Part shown: positions 39,863 to 50,813 of the stretch, piece by piece
Layout: each line of letters starts with the position of its first letter
How positions within the stretch are numbered: position 1 is the first letter of the stretch
Assembly (NCBI GenBank): GCA_035041965.1
Contig: JAPYMA010000093.1
Coordinates: forward strand, 1 to 64,000
Reading direction: 5' to 3'
DNA length: 64,000 bases
Origin: Anisakis pegreffii
Taxonomy: Eukaryota; Nematoda; Chromadorea; Rhabditida; Anisakidae
Program-made: the position numbers and the translations under genes
The notes under the pieces: model-generated
Told to the model about the DNA's origin: nothing
What the model saw: only the letters and a program-made list of their open reading frames with translations
Databases searched by the model: none

Positions 39863-40288
39863 GTCAACCGGAACTTAAAACTGATTGAAGTAACTAGAAC
39901 AACTGAAATAAGGGTTGTTTTCTTCAACCGATTTTGAAATAATTCTCTATGATAATGAACAAGCTTCCCGTCTACTACCGCTCAACATTAAGTTTCCAAG
40001 TAGAGATGAGATATTCCTTGAGTCTTCTAATCTACGTCGAATTCGGATTTCTTCACGTTTGCTAATATCAATATCAAGTCAAATTGAGTCAATGTTACTA
40101 ATAATCAAGCTCAATTTAAGTTGATTCAAGTTAGATTCCTGGTATCACTATAACGTAAACCTATACACTATAACATATAACGAGCGATCATAAATTGCAA
40201 GATACGTAAAACCACTTATACATTAATACATCCGAACAAATACAATTAAATTAAAAAGAAATTAATCAAAAAAGAAATATGTAAAAAC

Positions 40289-40303
40289 GTGGTCACTGAC
40301 CAC
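40289..40303. repeat. Short palindrome GTGGTCACTGACCAC
   Basis: Seven-base arms around a single central base. The mirrored right-arm copy near 41814-41828 is close but no longer perfectly palindromic. Confidence 0.6.
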
Positions 40304-40390
40304 GACTCAATTTTATTTTATAGTTAGTCTTCGTAGATTTGAATAAATGGAATTAAATAATGTCATTTAAATAATAGTCATTTAAAGTTT

Positions 40391-40640
40391 CAAAAAGCAA
40401 TTCTCGGTTGAAGAATTGCTCTTTGAAATTTTAAATGAATACGAAAATTTTTGAACTGGCCTGGACGCCTTGATGCGTCATATGTTGTTTTGTTGAATTC
40501 ATTGAATTGATATAAATAATCGCCTGATATATGTCGTGATTGAATACCCGTTGCTTTGAGAATTGTTGAACAGCCGATGAAATCCACTGATCCCGTTGTA
40601 ACCTCATAACCATCTCGCGATAGGTTGACATTCGTTCACG
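40391..40640 (-). other. Reading frame kept open in both palindrome arms
   Basis: On the minus strand here and on the plus strand at about 41514-41750 a frame reads SRDxYEVTTGSVDFIG, then KATxIQSxHISxDYLYQFN, then DASRRPGQF. It has ~60 alignable residues, no stop in either arm and mostly single-residue differences. An overlapping frame on the left (FNRARW.., ending near 40431, preceded by TTTTCAG at 40693) is broken by two stops on the right. The right arm has an ATG (41514); the left arm has none in the matching place. No family recognised; possibly an exon relic. Confidence 0.25.
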
Positions 40641-42320
40641 ATATTCGCCCTTTTGAAGGGCACTTGACCATCTGGCTCGATTGAAATAAATCCTGAAAAC
40701 GAGGCAATGCATGATCATGAGCAATACATGGCAATACACGCCAATACAAGCGAACCTTATGAAAAATATCTGAGAATCCTAAAGACTACTCGAAATCATA
40801 AATCTCCTATTTGAACAACTTCAAATCTTACATCATCGAACGAAACAGTCCGCATGCACTGACAAACCACACTAGGAAAACGCAAACGTTGAAAATGTGA
40901 TGAATGAAAATATATAGAATCTTATGCATTGAAGTACATAGAGAATAATGCATGTGATCGATACTGATCAAAACGCTGTGGTGGGAGAAGGCGATACTCA
41001 GTTGGGCATCTGAGTATCGCTATCATATTCTGAATGGCGAACATCTTGATCAACTCGATCAACGCTGACTTGTGACGAAGAAATTTGATCGAACTGATCA
41101 AAATGGTGGCCATTCAGAATCTATAGTTTGATATGATGGCGATACTCAGATGCCCAACTGAGTATCGCCTTCTCCCACCACAGCGTTTTGATCAGTATCG
41201 ATCACATGCATTATTCTCTATGTACTTCAATACATGAGATTCTATATATTTTCATTCATCACATTTTCAACACTCGCGTCTTCCTAGTGTGGTTTGTCAG
41301 TGCATGCGGACTGTTTCATTCTATGATGTAAGATTTGAAGTTGTTCAAATAAGAGATTTATGAGTTCGAGTAGTCTTTAGGATTCTCAGATATCTATTAT
41401 GAGGTTTGCTTGTGTTGATGTGTATTGCTCATGGCCTCGTTTTGCCTCGTTTTCAGGATTTGTTTCAATCGAGCCAAATGGTTCACTACCCTTCAATAGG
41501 GCGAAGATCGTGAATGAAAGTCGACCAATCGCGAGACGATTATGAGGTTACAACGGGATCAGTGGATTTCATCGGCTTTTCAACAACTATCAAAGCAACC
41601 GAAATTCAGTCACAGCATATATCAGACGATTATTTATATCAGTTCAATAAATTCAGCAAATCAACATGTGACGCATCGAGGCGTCCAGGCCAGTTCGAAG
41701 TAGTTTGCATTCTTTTTAGGGTATCAAAAAATAAATTCGTTTCTGGATGACCACACTTTTCATTATTTATTTCTATTTATTCAAAGCTAGGAAGAATGAA
41801 ATAAAATTGACTCGTGGTCAGTGACCATGTTTTTACATAGTTCTTTTTTGATATATTATTTATTAGATTAATTGCATTTGTTCATATGTATTAATGTGAA
41901 TGTTTTCAACTCATGAATAATTTTTCAATTGTATTGAAAGTAGATGTAAGACGAATGTATGACAACTTTTATTGTATCATTTCGTGTTGTTGCATCTTTG
42001 AATTTATAATCGCTCGGTGTATGTTGTAGTTTATATGTATGCGTTTTAGCGATGAACTCGAATCAACTTAACTTGAGCTTGACTGTTAGTAACGTTGACA
42101 TGGTTTGACTTGATGTTGACATTTGCAAACTGTGAACAAATTTGAAGTCGACGTAGCTTAGAAAATTTAAGAAATATGTCATCACCACTTGGAAACCAAC
42201 TGCTGAGCGTTCGTAGACGGGAAGCTTGATCATGTTCATAGAGAATTATTTCAAAATCGGTTGACGAAAACAATCCTTATTTGAGTTGCTCTAGTTCAGT
42301 CAGTTTTAAGCTCTGGTTGA

Positions 42321-43486
42321 CTTTATGTAGGCAGTATGGAGAAAGGTTTGGCTCATTTGTGTATGCTCAACTGCAGTAACTGTGCAAACCATAACCTGAG
42401 AAATGAGATTTCGAACATGCTCACTTTTTGAAGACTGGAATATCCTTCGATGAGCAATGTGTAGCAGAGGGTGAGATAGCATTTAGCAAGGATAATAGGT
42501 ATACTGGCATGTTAGCTTCAATACAAATTTGAGTTCCAATATCGTAGGGTGTGAAGAGCCCTATGGGTGTGGCAGTAGGTCTGTAAAGTTCGCCTGGACC
42601 ACTCATCCTGAAGAGTCGAGTCGCTATAGGGGTGACTCGAAGATATTCTCTCTCGTAGTGTAATTCGGTAGCAGTTGGACTAATGTCGTTTTGATGGATT
42701 GTGTGTAGCCAATGATCATATTAAAATGCAACATTTTATTGCGCATTTGGGTGTTCCCAACCCGTCGAGCTGCCGACAAGAGGGGCTAGGTTTAGGTAAA
42801 TGCGACAGGCGTTCCCCGCCTACCGGCAGTCTCGGCGAATCGGGGAGAAACATCTTAAAATATGCTAGCGGTATTTACCCGAGTATCGCTAGCATTCATT
42901 CTTCGAAATATATTACGGGCGTTCCCGGCCCGGGAAAGGCGCCGATTTGACCGGGGATAGGGCTTGCGCGTTAGTTGGCCTGAGTAGTGTCTTCGGGCAT
43001 TTGCTCAGGTAACGGGGGTTCCCGGACCCACCGTGCGCACTTTCCCTTAACAGGGGGGAATTTCATCGGGTTGATCATTGGCTATATACAGGAAATCATT
43101 TCACTTAGTTTGAATGTTACTGAATACATTATAAGGGGAAATCTCTCAGATGTTTGTGGTTACTCGCCGAAGCTTATCTATGTGCCACGTTCATAGTGCA
43201 TTCACACAACTTCTCTGATATTATGTTATTTGATTTCCATTGCCAGTATAAATATTATCTCTTCTGAGTGAAATAACTCGAAAGTTGAAAAATTTGGGCA
43301 GATTGAAGAATCCAGCAATTCTTAATGCCGCAGTGGAATCAAGTTCCACCAAAATTGTAAAAAATCATGTGTGCCTTGAAGAAGTGATCATGTTCGAGAT
43401 ATCAAGTTCCAGGTTGAGGTTCAAGCAGTTTTCTGTTGTTCAACCTATGCATATGAGCTAGACATCTCAGAGCTGCTTACGTAAGA
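42321..43486 (+). mobile_element. TIR element with structured GC-rich core, copy 2
   Basis: Begins CTTTATGTAGGCAGTATGGA and ends GAGCTGCTTACGTAAG. The conserved core is about 42465-43270. The 3' flank of the core (43272-43486) is more diverged than in copies 1 and 3. It forms the outer part of the palindrome's right arm. Confidence 0.75.
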
Positions 43487-44255
43487 TCCTTCCACGTTTA
43501 AAATTGACTGAATTAGAGAGCCTCAAGATGAGGGGCAGAGAAACCAATTTTGGAGCAATACCTTGAGGACCTGTCTAAGCTACATCATTGTGAGGACTTA
43601 GATTATAGCGTGAAGATTGGAAAGTTAGACATCATCCAGTGGATTCAAATTTCGGTTCATGCTAACTACAGCAAAACGATGCAGTTATCCCTGAAATATG
43701 AGTACAGCTTCATGTAACTTTGATGCGTCCTTGCTCTTTAATTGAATCTAGTTCTGATTTGACGTAGTATCAGCTTGACTCAAATACCATTTTGTGATAT
43801 AACTTAGTTCATTTTGAGCTGAGCTAACTTGAATTGAGGTTGGCATAGAACAACTTTATCCGACTTCACTTTCAGCTTTAGTTGATCTTGCTTTGAGTAT
43901 GGCTCGGCATGATTTTGAGTTACTTTCAGTGTTACGTGGAGTTAACTTTATCTTTATCTTGGTTGAAGTTTTGATTTGAAGATGTTTTGGCTTCAAATGA
44001 TTCCCAAATTATCCACAATCTGATTTAAGTGTTGTTGGACATGAATGAGTTGGACTCGTTTGTGCGGGTGCTGGACTTCAACTTACAATTGATCAGCCTG
44101 GCTTTGGCTTAGTTTATGGCTGATTAATTTGGACCTGACGTAATAAGAGATAACGTGGGTTTCACGAAAATTCAGATGAGCTAACTTGGTTTACAGGCCA
44201 CCCAAAACGGCCAGATTGAGTTCCTAAGACTCATTTACTTGTGAGCTTGGGTAGA
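43487..44255. repeat. Spacer with degenerate TTGA/AGCTT-rich repeats
   Basis: Between copies 2 and 3. From ~43740 to 44200 the sequence is dense in TTGATTT, TTGACTT, TTGAGTT and GAGCT words without a fixed period, like a decayed short tandem repeat. The edge of the palindrome's middle region (42060-42170) is similar in character. No gene seen. Confidence 0.4.
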
Positions 44256-45412
44256 ACTTATGTAAGCAGCATGGAGAGCGATTTAGCTTCCTTACGTACG
44301 CGCAACTGTACATAAGTGGGCAAGCCGCATTCTGAGAAATGGAGTCTCGAATTTGGTCACTTTTCAAAGGTACGGGTATCATTCGATGAGGACTGTATAG
44401 GAGGGGTGAGATAGCACTTAGCAGGGATAATAGGTATACTGGCATGTTAAGTTCAATCCAAATTTGAGTTCCAATACCGTAGGGTGTGAAGAGCCCTATG
44501 GGTGTGGCAGTAGGTCTGTAAAGTTCGCCTGGACCACTCATCCTGAAGAGTCGAGTCGCTATAGGGGTGACTCGAAGATATTCTCTCTCGTAGTGTGATT
44601 CGGTAGCAGTTGGACTAATGTCGTTTTGATGGATTGTGTGTAGCCAATGATCATATTAAAATGCAACATTTTATTGCGCATTTGGGTGTTCCCAACCCGT
44701 CGAGCTGCCGACAAGAGGGGCTAGGTTTAGATAAATGCGACAGGCGTTCCCCGCCTACCGGCAGTCTCGGCGAATCGGGGAGAAACATCTTAAAATATGC
44801 TAGCGGTATTTACCCGAGTACCGCTAGCATTCATTCTTCGAAATATATTACGGGCGTTCCCGGCCCGGGAAAGGCGCCGATTTGACCGGGGATAGGGCAT
44901 GCGCGTAAGTTGGCCTGAGTAGTGTCTTCGGGCATTTGCTCAGGTAACGGGGGTTCCCGGACCCACCGTGCGCACTTTCCCTTAACAGGGGGGAATTTCA
45001 TCGGGTTGATCATTGGCTATATGCAAGAAATCATTACACTTAGTTTGAATGTTACTGAATACATTATAAGGGGAAATCTCTCAGATGTTTGTGGTTACTC
45101 GCCGAAGCTTATCTATGTGCCACGTTCATAGTGCATTCACACAACTTCTCTGATATTATGTAATTTGATTTCCATTGCCAGTATAAATATTATCTCTTCT
45201 GAGTGCTTGTGAAAGAACCGAATGATGTTAAGAAATTTATGCAGACAAAATACCTACTGGGAGTCAATTCCCATCAGATATGTGTGGCATCACTCGTCCT
45301 TTGATAATGCGATCATGTTCGAGAGTTCATATCCCAGCTTGATGCTGGGCCAGTTTTCTGTGGTTCAGCCGCTGCTTAAAAGCTTGATTCTCTCCGCGCT
45401 GCTTGCATAAGG
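44256..45412 (+). mobile_element. TIR element with structured GC-rich core, copy 3
   Basis: Stands alone, outside the palindrome. The 5' end CTTATGTAAGCAGCATGGAG matches the reverse complement of the 3' end (CTCTCCGCGCTGCTTGCATAAG). The similarity continues inward with gaps for ~150 bp (for example GAGTCTCGAATTTGGTCAC against GAACTCTCGAACATGATCGC). Total length 1157 bp, no transposase, so a non-autonomous element or mobile non-coding gene. The core at 44405-45207 is almost identical to copies 1 and 2. Confidence 0.75.
44405..45207 (+). ncRNA. Candidate structured non-coding core (three copies in window)
   Basis: The ~805-bp core is much richer in G and C than its surroundings and folds locally on paper into many hairpins. 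Examples are TAGGG/CCCTA around 44480, TCGAGTC/GACTCGA near 44550-44575, and a perfect 12-bp stem ATGCTAGCGGTA (44797-44808) with TACCGCTAGCAT (44819-44830). A CCTGAG/CTCAGG stem lies at 44914-44944. Four short hairpins carry GTTCCC (44684-44698, 44743-44755, 44852-44866, 44949-44964). The same elements occur in copies 1 and 2. A TGGCCTGAGTAG box (44911-44922) followed ~30 bases later by GGTTCCCGGACC recalls the A and B boxes of polymerase III genes, but the match is loose. Transcription is not shown by the sequence; it could equally be the conserved interior of a transposon. Confidence 0.35.
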
Positions 45413-45758
45413 TTTCAGGACGTTAGAATGACATTGTCATAGGACATCAAACTGAAGTGCCTTTGAGGATGTGATCGAATCGATTTATATAATTTACTTT
45501 TTGATAAATTACACCGTAGTTATGAATTAAAATATCGCAGTTTTGATAGCAACCAGTCAACACATATAGTATCACAATTTAGATTATATACAATGTTAGT
45601 GAAGGAATCCTATTCGTTGTGTGTACAATTGAGCATTGGGTTATCAATGTGATGAGTAACAATGAAGAGTTAATCCTATAGATACAAAATCGCAGTGGGT
45701 TAGCGGTATTGGAACCATGACCATCAACGCTAAATAACCAGTGGAATGTGATTGGGGA
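45413..45758. other. 3' flank of glycerol kinase; no gene seen
   Basis: Presumably includes the 3' untranslated region of the minus-strand glycerol kinase. No clear AATAAA signal was found in the first 200 bases after the stop. Confidence 0.4.
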
Positions 45759-48700
45759 TCATGTCTCAGAGAATGAAGTCCAGTTACGTGATCGTTTAAT
45801 GGCTTCTTTCCATCGCACCATATCTTTCTCCCGTTGCTCTGCGCTACTTTTCGGAGAATACACTGTAGCCTCACATAAGTCACGTTCTCCAAACTTTTCG
45901 AAACTGTAATTATTCACTGAGGATTGAGAAGACTGACTGGATATAACTACTCATAGATTCAAGGTTGCTCTCACTCGAGAGTAATTTGATGATCTATTGA
46001 TATGATGAGTTTATTGTCGTATTGGACACCAGCGATTGTCATTTAATCATTTACGAGTTTGATCTTATATATGACAAATCCCAAGCAAAATCTGTGATGG
46101 TTTTGCGTAGGTCGTTGATTGAGTTTATGGTATGTCCCGTGATTACCACATGGTAGCGCTTTTAGTAAGAAATCGAATTTGAAGATTTGAAGTGCGCACC
46201 TGATTAGTTGGTTTCCAATGGCAGCAGCTACAGCTGCGCCCCAACCAGTCGTTTCGGCTAACTTCGAGCAAATAATCCTCTTGCCTAGCACATCACTTTG
46301 CATTTGGTTGAACAAGTGATTCGCAGTCATGCCTCCGTCAATCTGCAAGGAATTTTATGATCTCTGGAATTATTTCTAAGCTTTACATTGTAATAACTTT
46401 TGAAGTGTCATTCACATTGAATGGTAGTCATGTGAGATTACATCGGAAGTCACGCTCAGATGGTTGTTTGCTGACGTTTTATGCAAAAGTTGGAAGTGCA
46501 ACGAGTCATTTTATGTAATGACAATGATGGACTTGATGTTTGCATTACCTACTCACTGTCAGTTATTGTTCCAGATGAAGACGGTTAAGTGGGTGACATG
46601 CGAGAAAGTTAACTCGCAGTTGAATGTTCTCGCCGTCAAGCCTATAGTTCATAAATTAGACTGAATGCTCACTTTAAGTGCAGAAACTCGGCAACCCTCT
46701 TCTCGCATGTCATCTTCTACAGCTTGTATCATTTCCGCAGTTTGGAAACAGACTGCTTCCAGCGCTGCACGAGCGATATGTGCCTTTGAAGTGGACTGCA
46801 CTAATCCGAGGATGGTACCACGAGCTGACGAATCCCAATAAGGTGAATAAAGACCCGTAAAGCACGGTACAAACACAACACCACCCGTATCTTTCACTGA
46901 ACCAGCTAAAGCTTCGATGTCGGATGCTTTCTGAAATACTGCCGCATCATCACGGTGAGCCGAAAGGCAATCGCAGTTGCAACTCTGTTGGGCATGTTGA
47001 ATGTTATTGGGCAATGTATGTCACACTATTCCGGCATGTCGTTGAAGTGGTAATTTGGAAGGCGGACAGCAGTCTGATATCATTACATGTTTTAGGCAGA
47101 ATGATTTTTAAAACATCGTTAAAATCTTTTCAATGAAATTACTCAGAATTGTGTACAACGAAGCTTGAAAGTATAATTACACCAAAATAATTGAAACATC
47201 ATGTATATTCGCACTCAAACCTTAATGAACGTCAGGCTGTCTCGTAGAAAACGTACTGCATTGCCACCTATTGAACCTGATCCTTCTAACGCATAACACA
47301 CGGGTGCTCCATGACCAAACTGAAAATTCAAGCAATATGTATCTACAGAAATTTCTCGCTCATAGTGTCTGATTTAAGTTGCACACAATATTTATCCGAA
47401 TTCTTTGAAAATTTTGAAATGTCCTCTAGACAAAGACTATCTTGCACGAACCTGAAATCCAACAGTGGTGAGTAGGCCATTTTTACTGATCGTCGGTCGA
47501 TATCCAATATTACACAACATGAATGTACCAGTACCGTAAGTATTCTTCGAATCACCCGGCTTTAAACACTGATGACCTACTAAGGCGGCTTGTTGATCAC
47601 CGAGGCATCCTGAGATGGGCACTCCCTTGAGAGGTCCTGAAATCGGTATTGATATCATGAAATGAAGGTACTGAAATCATTTGCAGAATGCTCTCATAGG
47701 TGAATGTTCGAGCAAAATAATTTCACACGGACTTGATACTTAGAGAAATCAAGTCTCACGAATTTGTCAAGAAAATCTTGGATTTCAATTTACTGCTCGA
47801 ATTTTTCTAAGAAAGTAATCTTATGTTCTATCACTCGTTCAAGCAAATGAACGGGAACACTGCGCATTCGAGGAATTGTAGTGAATGATCGAATAAAATG
47901 AATACTTGTAAGACAATGGATAAACCTTCTTCAATATTCGCGTAAACCTCAGCAGATGAACGGATCTCAGGTAGTATCTCCATTGGAATGTCAAAGAATT
48001 TGCACAGTTCAGTTGACCACGATACTTTCTTCAAGTCGAGCAAAAGTGTTCGACTCGCATTCGTAATATCCGTCAAATGTTTCCCAGTCAACTTCCACAA
48101 CAGCCACGAATCAACAGTGCCAAACATGAGTGTACCTTAAACATTCACTACGTGTATAGTTGGGTTTACATTTGCAAAGTGATAACTTCATAGTAAGGTA
48201 TACTGTATACTAGGCAACTTTCATATCTCATATTGCTTCATCTCTTTTTCTCATACGATCAGATAAATTAGAAAAGTTGCGAAAGAAATTCGAAAGCGAT
48301 CTCTAAAATCTGACATTTTGGAACGGTTCATAGATTGAATTTTGATGTTCCATAAAATTCGGTTGCATTGAAGGGATTGATGTTTTGAACTTTACTGGTA
48401 ATCGTGGTTTCTTCATCGTTCTGGTTCATACTCGATTCATATTCAACCTCTGTTCTACTGAATGCAGAAATACTATAGGGAAGAGATAAGCTAGCTTTCT
48501 TGTTTCAAGCATAACAGCAACCTTTCTTTTTAGCCTCTTGGACAGCAGGAATGTTTTCGAAGGCCCAACGCAACTTTAATGCACTAAAGTAGGGATTTAT
48601 TGGTAGACCAGTTTTGTGTTTGAAGAAATTCTCGGATCTGAAAAGTTTTTGCCGGTTCAAAAATCTTCATTCACAAGCGATTAACAGCGACTTGTTTAGA

Positions 48701-50807
48701 TTGTTCAAATGAATGAAACTACTCAACAGGATGATTTTCTAGTGGATTGGATTTCATATGATTATGTGATTCTTGCGAACGCTTTTGTATTTACTAGCTG
48801 TGTTCCGATCATGCCTTCTCTGATACATTCTATTACATATTCGGTATTTTCGTCGGTCATCGATTGGGTTGTTCTCAATTATCTCTTATTACTCCTCCAT
48901 AATGCTTGCTACTACTGGCGATTTCATCATTGAATTCTATCCCTTACATGTTCCACGCTTTTACACCAATGCCACTGCTTTAGTAATGTTTTCTTTTTCA
49001 AGCCATCTCAGATAAGAAGACAGTCTTGTTTTACGGGCACAGTTGAAAAATGTTTTGCTATGATTTATTCTAAAATATAACGAACTGCTTCAATCACTGA
49101 CTGACAAATCAACGTACTTGTTGGGTGTCTTTTGCGAATACTTGAAAGCAAGATCAGTGGTCCTACTATCAAGCCATACAATCGCATTGCACAATGGGTT
49201 ACCGGTTTCACGATCCCATAACACTGTGGTTTCTGAAAGCTATCTTCAAATTCACATTCAATTAATCTTTTGCACTTTCGAGAATTTGACATAAAAACTT
49301 TGCATATTTCTTTTTCGCTAAGAATTCGACTGCAAAAATCATTCACAAACATCGGAAATGTCCCGTGTCATATGTCTCAATTTCAAACGATTCCCTTCAT
49401 CCACTCGAAAAACAAATGCCATTCATTCTTCAAATGTTTTTGTGCGAGTCAATCAAATATTGGCCATTATCAGCTGCATTATTACGCATATTCGTTATTG
49501 TTTTTACAATTTCCACATTTTACAATTTACAACTTCACTAATTAGATTAACTGATCAGGGAGATAATGATTGGTAACAGTGATGATAACTCTTGATTAAA
49601 CAATCAAGAGTAAGCTACTGACCGCGTTGATTCGTTATTCCAACGCATTTGATCTGTGAGAGACTAATTTTCAGTTTATCTAGATTCTTACAAACGGTTT
49701 CGATACATTTTTTGACAGTGTCGATCATCTCATTCGGGTCCATTTCCACCCATCCTGGATGCGGGAATAACTGCCGGACTTCGATCTGAAAACCAATGAA
49801 CATTTCCTTCATCTTGTCTATCGAGCAAAGCTCTTGAGTTCAATGGAGATCGATAAACGAAGAGCTCTCAAAGCTTCATGCTTATCGATCACCAAGAGTC
49901 TCACTTGAAGATGAGCAGCTCTCAAGAATGTTGTATATATCAATAGTCTTGCTGTCATCGAACGCAACAATGTTAACTCATTGGTGTTCGATATATCAGT
50001 AGTGTCACAAGGAATATTCGTCAGAATCTAATCATCGTTGATATCCTATCGCACTGATACATGTTCAATCATAGTTATTGTTATCAGTCCTAGTTTTCCA
50101 TGTCTACTGATAATCATTTCCAAATTGTTCTTATCAAATGCGGTTAGCATTATCAAATGTCGGCACTAATAACGTTTTTCAACAATTTTTCATCACTTAT
50201 TATCGGTATTGAAATCTGCAGCCATGAAAGTGATGTTTCAGTTGGACTCAGTTTTGCTATTTAATTTTTGTATTGTCGATGATATCAACACGTGTTCAGC
50301 ACACTGTGCTCGTAACTATGTTTGATGTTAATAGCTATTACACGCTTATGACTGTGCATCTTTTAAAATGCAATTGCAATCATAATCACACAGTAATGAT
50401 CAGTATCAAATTTAATTGTCAACATTATCTCACATGCTCATACAAACTTAAATTGTCGCACTGTTCTACCATCAAACTCCCCTTAAAATTTCTTATTCTA
50501 ACCGTGAAGAACGTACATATAGACGTGATAAAATGAAATTGAACTGCATCATCAATGAGTTGAACTGATGATGGAGTTGAGAGAGTTATTAGGTCATCTT
50601 AATATCATTTGTTAAGTACATATTCTCAATGATTTATACCAAACCAATTGACCGGAAGTATAATTGAACCAATTCAACTTATGCAATACGGCAACCAGAT
50701 ACCTGATGGTGTGCGACCACATCGCCGGTTGCTAGATCGAACAACAAGAAACGACTACTTGACGTCCCTTGATCTATTGCGCCTATCAACTTCTCATCAC
50801 CACGCAT
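45759..50807 (-). CDS. Glycerol kinase, complete, ten exons
   Basis: Exons: 50807-50703, 49785-49623, 49232-49118, 48637-48522, 48135-47926, 47636-47452, 47319-47221, 46930-46673, 46342-46200 and 45903-45759. They join in frame to 512 residues, the family's usual length. The enzyme phosphorylates glycerol with ATP to glycerol 3-phosphate. Landmarks: N-terminal [12 protein letters not shown] phosphate loop, [54 protein letters not shown] with the catalytic Asp, [22 protein letters not shown], the FGGY-family [13 protein letters not shown], and a C-terminal [11 protein letters not shown]. The ATG directly follows TTTCAG, so a trans-splice acceptor defines the start. Donors are varied (GTATCT, GTCAGT, GTACGT, GTTGCT, GTTTAT, GTTCGT, GTTTGA, GTGAGC, GTGCGC), and one acceptor is TTTAAG. 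No catalytic residue appears lost. Confidence 0.97.
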
Positions 50808-50813
50808 CTGAAA
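50808..50813 (-). promoter_or_regulatory. Probable trans-splice acceptor of glycerol kinase
   Basis: ATATTTCAG immediately abuts the ATG with no intervening base. Either spliced-leader addition or a 5'-UTR intron ends here. The leaderless spacing favours the former. Confidence 0.6.

Larger units (their letters stand above)
38713..43486. repeat. ~4.8-kb imperfect palindrome
   Basis: Positions 38713-41038 are repeated in inverted orientation at 41109-43486, with a 70-bp central spacer at 41039-41108. The arms meet at TATTCTGAATGGC / GCCATTCAGAAT. Near the centre the arms are almost identical; between ~39865 and 40900 (against ~41230-42320) they are diverged with indels; the outermost ~1.15 kb of each arm is the TIR element described separately. 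The right arm has small insertions relative to the left (2378 against 2326 bases). Confidence 0.9.

Noticed and set aside
42699..43196. Open frames of 83 and 69 codons conserved in all three element copies
   Set aside because: They begin at TTG and GTG, have no ATG, are separated by in-frame stops, and their conservation is explained by the conserved DNA core.
44540..44590. CTGAAGAG followed by a stem and GAAG, looking like a hammerhead ribozyme core
   Set aside because: The stem TCGAGTC/GACTCGA consumes the bases needed for the GAAA core, and copy 1 has CAGAAGAG instead of CTGAAGAG, so the core is not conserved.
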